Positions 56,158-64,000 of a stretch of DNA of 64,000 nt are shown one piece after another. The number at the start of each line of letters is the position of its first letter. Positions within the stretch are counted from its first letter, which is position 1. The translations under genes and the position numbers were made by a program. The DNA is from Leptodactylus fallax (taxonomy: Eukaryota > Chordata > Amphibia > Anura > Leptodactylidae): positions 1,302,001 to 1,366,000 of the forward strand of contig CAMRHE010000354.1 in the NCBI GenBank assembly GCA_947044405.1. Direction: 5' to 3'. Below the pieces are notes generated by a model that saw nothing but the letters and a program-made list of their open reading frames with translations, did no database searches and was not told where the DNA came from.

Positions 56158-58992
56158 CAGGGCCGGCGTTACGGGGGGGGGGGGCAAACTGGGCCCCACA
56201 GCCCAAAGGAACCCCAGAGGATCCGAGGCACCCGATGTTTCCCCTGGTGCCTCTGATCATGAGAGCACTACTTTCAACTGAAGTAGAGTCCTCAGGACTA
56301 TGATACAGTTGAACCTGTCACCTATGACAGCATATGGAAATCTATTCTCCATGCTCTGTCATACTGTAAGCTACAGTATAGTGCACACCTTACGTCTTGG
56401 CTCAGGCTGCGTGATGACGTCACTGCACGCGCAGTCTGTGCCGGACCTCTTCTGCAGCAGGGGAGTTTTCATCAGCCTTCAGTCATCACAGGATCGGGTA
56501 AGGTGAGTAGGTTTTTAATTTATTTATTTTTTTTTCTGGAGGACAGAGGGGAATTAAAGCTGTAAAGGGGCGCTGTAACTAATAAGAGGCACTAGAACTA
56601 AAGGGGAAATCATAATAAGGGGAAAAGCTGGGACTAGAACTAATAAGGTGGCACTATAATAAGGTGAACTAATAAGACGGCACTATAATAAGGGGGAACT
56701 AATAAGACGGTACTATAATAAGGGGGAACTAATAAGAAGGCACTATATAAGGTGGAACTAATAAGAAGACACTATAATAAGGGGGAACTAATGAGGGGGC
56801 ACTGTAATAAGGGATTACTATAATAAGGTGGCACTATAATAAGGGAGAACTAATAAGAAGGCACTATAATAAGGGGGAACTATAATAAGGGAGAAGTAAT
56901 AAGAAGGCACTATAATATGGGGAAACTAATAAGGGGGCACTATAATAAGGGAAAAGTAATAAGAAGGCACTATAATATGGGGGAACTAATAAGGGGGCAC
57001 CATAATAAGGGGGGACTAACAAGGTGGCACTATAATAAGGTGAACTAATAAGACGGTACTATAATAAGGGGGAACTAATAAGGGGGCACTATAATAAGGG
57101 AGAACTAATAAGAAGGCACTATATAAGGTGGAACTAATAAGAAGACACTATAATAAGGGGGAACTAATGAGGGGGCACTATAATAAGGGAGTATTATAAT
57201 AAGGTGGCACTATAATAAAGGAGAACTAATAAGAAGGCACTATAATAAGGGGGATCTAATAAGGGGGCACTATAATAAGGGAGAAGTAATAAGGGGCACC
57301 ATAATAAGGGGGGACTAATAAGGTGTACTAAAATAAAGGAGAACTAATAAGAAGGCACTATAATAAGGGGGAACTATAATAAGGGGGAACTAGTAAGAAG
57401 GCACTGTAATAAGGGGAAATAAGGGGGCAACATAATAAGGCGGGGACTAATAAGGTGACCCTATAATAATAGGGAACTAGAAGTATTAAGGGGGCACTAT
57501 AATAAGGAGGAACTAGAACTAGTAAAGGGGCACTATAATAAGGGAGGGCTAAAACTAATAAGGGGAAACAAGAAGTAATAAGGGGGCACTATGGGGGATG
57601 AGAACTAATAAAGGGGCACTATAATAAGTGTGAATTAGAACTAATAGGGGGACACTATAATAAGGGGTAACTAGAACTAATAAAGGGGCACTATAATAAG
57701 TGTGAATTAGAACTAATAGGGGGACACAATAATAAGTGGGAACTAGAACTAATAGGGGGACACTATAATAAGGGGTAACTAGAACTAATAAGGGGGCACT
57801 ATAATAAGAGGGCACTACAGCTAGTAAGGGGACACTATAATAAGGGAGGGCTAGAACTAATAAGGGGGAACAAGAAGTAATGGCATTATGGGGGGATGAG
57901 AACTAATAAAGGGGCACTATAATAAGTTGGAATTAGAACTAATAGGGGACACTATCACAAAAAGATACTATAGCTGATAAGCTGTAATATATGAGGAGAC
58001 ACTATTACCTATTAGGTGGTACAAAGTGGATCATTATTATTCTGTGGTGGCACAAAGAGGGCTGTACTGTTTGTGGGACAAAAAGGGAGTGTTATTAACA
58101 ATAATAACAATAATATCCCCTTTCTACCCCAAAGCAGTAATAATCCATTTTTGCCCCCCACACAATAATAATGCCCACCTTTATTACTTTGTAAAGCACA
58201 CAAAGGTGGGCATAGTTACTGTGTAGTGGGCAGAGAGGGGCATTATTACGTTGAAGGGGCATAATGGTGGGCATTATTACTATGCAGGGCTGAAATGTGG
58301 GCATCATTACTGTGTAGGGGCACAGAGGTGAGCTTTAATATCATGGGAGGAATTGCTGAATTATTATTTTAATTATATAATCAAATTTTATTATAATAAA
58401 AGTGTGTGGTCACTATTATTCTACTGAGTACAAAAGCTGGCACTATTACTGTGGTGCATTACTGCCGTCTGCAGCACAACTAATGTTTTGGGCAAAATAT
58501 GAGGCACTATCTGGCATTATATGTTATTAGGGGCAACAGAGCATCTGTGTAGAGGAGGTATCTGTCACTATGTTGTGGTAATATTGGTTTTGTACAGTGA
58601 CAGTAACAATATGGTGGTATGTAATGGTAATGGTTGCCGTCATAGTGTGGCAGTATTATTTAGGCCTTGTATAGAGGTATCATTGGTAACATTAGTGTAT
58701 GAGGTGTTTTGTTCCATAACAATATGGACATAATATTTGTTTTTTGTATAGCATTATTATTCAATAAAAATATATGTTTATAAATCATTTTTTTGTGCCT
58801 GTAGGGAGTCAGACCTCGTGCCCCTTATCTTTTAAGATCCTAGCAAATACACTAATGCTAGAAATCAATTCAGCAGCACTCTGCACAGTGTGTGCCAATT
58901 GAATGCGTTTGTTTCATTGGAACAATATGTGAGAAGTTGAGGCCCCACTTTTAATTTTGCCCAGGGCCACACTTCGTCTAAAACCGGCCCTG
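56158..58992. mobile_element. hAT-type DNA element with internal minisatellite
   Basis: The ends are CAGGGCCGGCGTTA and TCTAAAACCGGCCCTG. The 8-bp flanks GTAACATA (56150-56157) and GTGACATG (58993-59000) match at six positions, as expected for an old hAT target duplication. No transposase frame is visible. Most of the inside is tandem repeat. Confidence 0.8.
56575..57965. repeat. About 28-bp minisatellite inside the hAT element
   Basis: Units of GGCACTATAATAAGGGGGAAC and TAATAAG, with higher-order blocks of several units duplicated (for example near 57600-57800). Stops are absent on the minus strand over 57555-57815 only because of the repeat. Confidence 0.93.
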
Positions 58993-60503
58993 GTGACATG
59001 CCTAAAGAACAAATGAGTCAGGAACAAAAGAAAACCTTTGTGGTTATGCAAACATGTGAGGATGTACTAAATAATTATAAGGTGAAAAAAAATAGATAAA
59101 AGCAGCAAAGATTGAGACGGAGAGGTTCATAGCCAGGGAAACTAACAATAACCCCAAATAAACAAGTCCATAAATAACAAGAAATTTAAAACTGAGACTG
59201 TGGGCCCTCTGAAAAATAATCTGGGAGTGATGGTGGAGGAGGATGAGGAAAAGGCAAATCTATTAAATGCCTACTTCTCTACTGTATTTACACAGGAAAG
59301 TGACATGACTAGAGATAATGTAAATTCTCCAATAAAATAAGATGCAGAGGTGTCCTAAAAATACTAATATAGACAAATCACTGGGTCCTGATTCCACCTG
59401 ATTCACCCACCAAGGTCTGATGGAATTAAATACAGTAATAGCCAAACCCCTATATCTAAGCACTCTATAGAAACAGGGTCTGTCCCACGAGACTGGCACA
59501 CAGAAAATGTGATGCCCATATATAAGAAGGGGTCGAGAAGGGAACCTGGAAACAATAGGCTGGTAAGTCTAAGTTCAGTGATGGGTAAAATATTTGAAAG
59601 TTTTCTAACAGATGTTATCCTGGAGTATCTCAATAAAAATAAAAAATTGATCTGTCAGACTAATCTGATCAGCTTCTAAGCAGAGGTCACTTCTAGACTG
59701 GACTTGGGTAATGCGGTGGATGTGGTGTATCTGGAATTTTCAAAGGCTCTTGATACTGTACCACATAAAAGGTTGGTATACAAAATGAAAATGTTGGGAC
59801 TGGGGGAAACATATGGATTTGGGTTCACAAATTGCTCAGTGATAGGAACCAGGAGCCCTGGTTAATGGTAAGTACCAGTGGGATGCCACAGGGGGCAGTA
59901 TTGATCCCGCTTCTTTTTAATATGTTTAGTAATGACCTGGTAGAAGGTTTACAGAGCAGATGATACTAAACTCTGTAAAGTATTCCAAACTGAGACAGAT
60001 AGCAGAATATTACAGGAGGATCTCAGGAAGCTGAAAGCATGGGCAGAGACTTGGCAGATGAAGTTTAATGTAGACAAATGTAAGGTTATGCATTCTGGTC
60101 GAAAAAAATAAAATGTATAATTATGTACTTAATAATAAATTACTGGGTAAGACTGCCAATGACAGGGACTTGGTCCAGGGTTTTGTCCCGATTACCAGCT
60201 TTGTAGTCGGAAAGGATTTTTCTCCCCTGACATGGGCCCATTGGCATCAGCTTCATTGGAGTTTTTTGCCTTCCTCTGGATCAACACTATAAGGTTATAG
60301 GTTGGACTTGATGGATCTTTGTCTCCACCCAACGTCATCTACTACGTTACTATGTAGAAGACTGACATTGAGTACGATCATCTAGTTTAGTACCAAGTCC
60401 TTCTCCATAGCAGACATATTTTTGGCCCCAGAATGTATAACACCATCTGCCACTTCTACTGGGAATAATCCATTGTGACTGACATTTCTCTTTCCTCTTT
60501 CAG

Positions 60504-60792
60504 CTATTCTACCTATTCCTGAATTGCATTTTCAAGAAAAAAATTATTGAGGATGATGAAACAGTAATCACATGTATATTGAAATACACAGACCGCGTGG
60601 GAGTGAACTTGGAGATAAAAGGCAATACAACTTTCCGAGATTGTAAGCAAAAGACAGAAGACCAGTCCAACAATGTGATCCACACCAGCAAAATGTGTAC
60701 AATTGATGTTACACAGGAAATGGACAAGATGGAGTTCATATGTGAAGCTCATTTTAAAACCCAAAGCAAACCAGAGAAGATGCATTTACAAA
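60504..60792 (+). CDS. Ig-like domain exon, one-base frameshift
   Basis: The acceptor TTTCTCTTTCCTCTTTCAG|C opens the exon and CAA A|GTAAGTAT closes it. Read from exon 1 (phase 1) it gives AILPIPELHFQE and then reaches a TGA. Past a run of seven A at 60537-60543 the frame becomes EDDETVITCIL, NLEIKGNTTF, CTIDVTQEMDKMEFICEAHF and PEKMHLQ. The Cys of VITC and the Cys of MEFIC would form the domain disulfide; NTT is a glycosylation site. The length of 289 is one over a multiple of three, whereas phase 1-1 exons must be divisible by three. So one added A is a break or a sequence error. ICAM-like adhesion protein or Fc-receptor-like are guesses. Confidence 0.7.
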
Positions 60793-61110
60793 GTAAGTAT
60801 CAGGCCTATGGATGGTCATGACCAACACGGTCAATCTTGTGACCCTGAGATCCTCCACACACGTCTTCGCTCTTAGAAACCTGGAATGAGACATTCATTG
60901 GACATGTTAGTTGGTCAGTCATTGGCAAGTCTGTAATTTTATCTACATATGTCAATGTTTAATGGAATTTTTTACTGTTTTTAACTACAACTCCACAAGT
61001 AGCCTAAAGGAATTGTACTAACTAGATGGGGGTTCGAGCAGAAGCATCATCGGTACGATGTCCATGCCTTAACAGGACATATGAAAAAGAGTTGCCATGA
61101 AGAGACAACT
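60793..61110. other. Start of Ig-gene intron 2
   Basis: The intron begins with the donor GTAAGTAT. No other feature recognised. Confidence 0.45.
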
Positions 61111-61112
61111 CC

Positions 61113-61397
61113 TTAAAGAGAGTCTGTCGCTAGAACTCAGCATATTAATCCAACCCCGCTGAAAGATATATTAGGGTCACCTGAATCAAATGGTGAATCG
61201 CTGCCTTCCTTGCCGAGATATCGCTGTTTTTGTCATATGCAAATGAGATCTTTGGAGTACTGAGGGCATTACCACTTACCTCCTTGGCACAATGGCATCG
61301 ATTCACAAGGGAAAAACACCCTGACAATTCAGGTGACCCTAACCCATCTGTGTTCGGGGTTGGGTTGATATGCCAGGTTCTGGTGGCAGACTCCCTT
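61113..61397. mobile_element. TTAA-flanked MITE (AGGGAGTCTGTCACC family)
   Basis: Left TTAAAGAGAGTCTGTCGC, right CTGGTGGCAGACTCCCTTTAG. The internal TATGCAAATGAG-ATCTTTGGAG block matches 20897-21246. Confidence 0.8.
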
Positions 61398-61960
61398 TAG
61401 CCCCTTCCTGCTTTTATTTTTCCATTCACAGAGCTGTATGAGGGTTTAATGTTTGCGGGACAAATTGTTCTTCATAATGGTACCATTTGAAGAATGGGGT
61501 AGAACTGGAGAAAAACTGCATTTGTGTGACTTTTTTACGGGCTTCGTTTTTACAGCGTTCACTCTGCAGCCAAAATGACATGTCACCTGTATTCTATGTT
61601 TCGGTACCATTCAGGGGATACCAAATTTATATAGTTTTATTTACAATTTAAGCCCTTAAAGAAATTCAAAACTTTGCAAAACAATTTTTTTTCTTAGAGT
61701 CTCCATATTCTGACACCCGTATCCTTTTTATATTTCTGTATACAGGGATGCATAGGGCATCTTTTTTTGTGGGGCCAGATGTATTTTTTAGTTATACCAT
61801 TTTGGGAAATGTCCGTTTTACAGGTTGCATAGATCGCGGGCATTAGCGCTGGGTACAGCAAAGATGAGGCAGCTATGCAGCCACCATATTTAATACCTGA
61901 CATCCAATGTAATAGTACGGCGGATGTTGGGAAGGGATTAAGCAGTCATAATGGGTAAAA
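61398..61960. repeat. Interspersed repeat (GGACAAATTGTTC family), second copy
   Basis: Same order of blocks as 53270-54050. It directly follows a MITE. Confidence 0.7.
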
Positions 61961-62057
61961 TTTCTGTAGGTTAGCGTTTGGGATATTGTAGAATTCTGGG
62001 CAACGTGGACTTTGAAGAGTGTTGTGAAGTTATGGATTAATGTGGATATAGCTAGTG

Positions 62058-62216
62058 CAGGGGTAGGCAATTTTCGGCACTCTAGCTGTTGTGAAACTAC
62101 AAGTCCCAGCATGCCTACTTGTTCTGCTCTTCTTGGAGCTACCCATAGAAGTGAGTGGCATATGCTGAGAGTTGTAGTTCCACCGCAGCTGCAATGCCAA
62201 AGGTTGCTGATCGCTG
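62058..62216. mobile_element. hAT-type MITE (CAGGGGTAGGC family)
   Basis: Left CAGGGGTAGGCAATTTTCGG; right CCAAAGGTTGCTGATCGCTG; mirrored GAAACTACAAGTCCCAGCATG and GAGTTGTAGTTCC inside. The 8-bp flanks AGCTAGTG and GGCTAGAG match at six positions. Confidence 0.8.
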
Positions 62217-62224
62217 GGCTAGAG

Positions 62225-62900
62225 TTATAGGGCTTCAGCCCTGTTTGGAGGGGTTATTCAACTCAGGATAGGTCATCAATAAAAGATCAGTAGGGGTGCA
62301 ACACCTGAGACCCCTGCTGATCAACTGTTTGATGGGGCTGCTGTGCTCATTGCCTCTACGCTCCCATTCATTTCCCTCAGTGTCCTGAGTTTTGCCCCGG
62401 GATCACTACCGTAGGCCTGTGATAATATGTTATTCCCGGTGATACAAAGGCTAGATATTGTAGCTGTGGTTTGAGCACAGATTGATCCATGAGCTGGGGT
62501 AATAGGAAATGTCGTCTCTCACACAAGATATATCCGACTTGCTGTACACCAATTCTATCAGGTATCCATACACCTTGCTCACCACACGCACACAGACAAC
62601 CCTGGATGCTACCTTAAAGGGGAACTCCGTTTCCACACTCCCACACTCACCTATGACACTAAGCTACACAGGAGTGAAGCGACCTCTACAATCACACGTC
62701 CACATAAATAGTTGCCACCACTCGCCACTTAGGGTAGACAATATACCCAAACCACTTACACCAATAGCAAACAAAAGAGTAATTTACTCTCTTCGGAATT
62801 GTGGGGACGTTTAGAGCCAAAGACAACCAAGATTTAATGTACACAAAAAAGTACAGTGCTTAACAAAAAAGATGAGAATAATAATAATAATTTCCAGGAA
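62225..62900. other. Unassigned intron 2 sequence
   Basis: 62235-62370 has wording common in repeats (CAACTCAGGATAGGTCATCAA). The rest is unassigned. No exon in the right phase was found. Confidence 0.4.
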
Positions 62901-62901
62901 T

Positions 62902-63425
62902 CAGGGGCGTAACTAGCAAAGACTGGGCCCCACAGAAAACTTTTATCTTGGGCCACCCCATGGCATAGCCCCCACACAGTATAACGCCCCATTTACACAC
63001 ACTATAATATCCCAAAGTGGCCCCATCACACAAAATAATGTCCCATAGTGGCCCCTCCTCACAGTATAATGTCCCATAGCAGCCTCCATACAGTATAATG
63101 TTGTCCCATAGTGGCCACTCCATACAATATTATATCCCACAGTGGCCCCTACATACAGTATAATGTTCCATAGTGGCCCCTCCACACAATATTATGTCCC
63201 ATAGAGGCCCCTGCACACAGTAAAATGTTCCATAGCAGACTCCATACAGTATAATCTTTCTTAGCAGACCCTCCACACAGTATAATGCCCCATAGTGGCC
63301 CCTGCACATAGTATAATGTCTCATAGTGGCCCCTGCATACAGTATAATGTCTCAAAGTGACCCCTCCACACAGTATTATGCCCCATCGTGGCCCCAACAG
63401 TGTTTGTTGCATTTGCACCTGGCCC
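62902..63425. mobile_element. hAT-like left end with a 31-bp minisatellite
   Basis: CAGGGGCGTAACTAGC at 62902 is a typical hAT end. About 12 units of TCCCATAGTGGCCCCTCCAC and ACAGTATAATG follow (62960-63400). The matching right end was not found. Confidence 0.6.
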
Positions 63426-63429
63426 AGGA

Positions 63430-63978
63430 GCCTTAAGAGGCCCATAAGCACTGGCATAACTTGTCTGCCAATGGATCCATAAGACTGGGGCCCGCAGGTC
63501 CCCCTCACCACACAAAACTTTTATGATCACCTTTCTGAATCCCTTTGATGATTGTCAGTTTGTGCATTGTAAATTTATTACCCCTGTCCTCTGGTGAACT
63601 GGAGTGACAAGATTTCTGACACTTACCCTTCTACTGTCAAAAAAGAGAAAATTCGCTTTTTCTTGCCACATGGAGTATCTGGTCAGAATATAGGTAAGGA
63701 TGGATTCTGTGGGGAAGGTTGTGGCACAAAAGGGGAGAAAATTGCTGTTGGGGGAGCACAAACTGCATCATAAGTCTGCAAAGTGGATATGGTAGAATTC
63801 TAGGTAATGGCGATATAGGCTAGCCTCATGGGTATTGGGAATTCGGAATAAGACTATAGGCTAGTAATGTGGGTATTGTTGAATTCTGGGCAATGGGGCT
63901 ATAGACCTACCTTCTGGGTATTAAGGAATTCTGGGTAATGTGACTTTCCTGCTCTCATGTCTTCTCCCTTTCCCCCAG
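63430..63978. other. End of Ig-gene intron 2
   Basis: Unassigned. 63780-63950 has a weak tandem of GGGTATTG-GAATTCTGGGTAATG units. It ends in the acceptor at 63978. Confidence 0.45.
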
Positions 63979-64000
63979 CTGAACCTACCATTACAGACTG
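63979..64000 (+). CDS. Start of a third exon of the Ig-superfamily gene
   Basis: The polypyrimidine acceptor CTTTCCCCCAG at 63968-63978 is followed by CTGAACCTACC. Joined in phase 1 to the previous exon it reads TEPTITD. This would begin a second Ig-like domain. It is cut off by the window end. Confidence 0.55.

Larger units (their letters stand above)
55370..60356 (+). mobile_element. CR1-type LINE remnant, split by a hAT element
   Basis: 55370-56149 and 58993-60356 carry degraded CR1 sequence. Recognisable blocks are NLGAMVEEDEEKANLLNAFF (56048), the GPDS-THQGLMEL area (about 59385), CCCACGAGACTGGCACAC, GCCCATATATAAGAAGG, GTGGTGTATCTGGAATTTTC (from VVYLDFS), GGGATGCCACAGGGGGCAG (from GVPQGAV) and GCAGATGATACTAAACTC (from ADDTKL). 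The 3' end reads GGTTGGACTTGATGG and stops after CTACTACGTTACTATGTA, typical of CR1. Many stops and shifts; long dead. Confidence 0.82.

Noticed and set aside
56575..57965. CRISPR-like or satellite-encoded gene
   Set aside because: Contiguous tandem units without spacers; open stretches are incidental.
60579..60821. Stand-alone 80-codon gene
   Set aside because: It is the Ig-like exon read past its splice donor. The last residues are intronic.

Overview
This window looks like vertebrate nuclear DNA, most likely from a frog or toad. It has no bacterial-style operons. It is crowded with transposons and minisatellites typical of amphibian genomes: L1, L2 and CR1 LINEs, several Tc1/mariner families, a DIRS-type tyrosine-recombinase retroelement, a Gypsy fragment, hAT elements and many small TTAA-flanked inverted-repeat elements. 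There are also long TATC and TA microsatellites. The host species cannot be named from sequence alone.

Layout. 1-4585 is an L1-type LINE with a nearly intact ORF2, inserted into a Tc1 element whose 3' half follows (4586-5298). 5.3-7.8 kb is AT-rich repeat debris. 7847-9414 and 11752-13318 are two opposed copies of one Tc1-like family (DD35E spacing); the second has an intact 338-aa transposase. A TATC array lies between them (9577-10413). 13727-14947 is a deleted DIRS-like element that still has inverted terminal repeats, an internal complementary region and a decayed tyrosine recombinase. 17276-22066 (minus strand) holds a five-exon gene derived from a Tc1-like transposase. 22.2-26.8 kb is a small inverted-repeat element whose end expanded into a 46-bp array and which received an L2 LINE with an intact ORF. 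28.3-38.2 kb holds more Tc1 copies, one with 210-bp terminal repeats, and a TATC array. 40.4-41.8 kb is a 34-bp minisatellite.

The second host gene is on the plus strand: a signal-peptide exon at 42308, an immunoglobulin-like exon at 60504-60792 and the start of another exon at 63979. All junctions are phase 1. Its 18.1-kb first intron is filled by nested insertions: Tc1, then a foldback element, then a Gypsy fragment (44.0-47.6 kb); another Tc1; a 50-bp array split by an L2 copy; and CR1 sequence around a hAT element with its own minisatellite.

The most notable items are: (1) the intron-split transposase-derived gene, whose frame is open across four GT-AG introns while the third catalytic acid has become lysine; (2) the DIRS remnant, whose internal complementary region records the circular junction; (3) the Ig-domain gene with a one-base homopolymer frameshift; and (4) the triple-nested insertion in its first intron. 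All gene calls rest on reading frames, splice sites and remembered family motifs; no database search was run.
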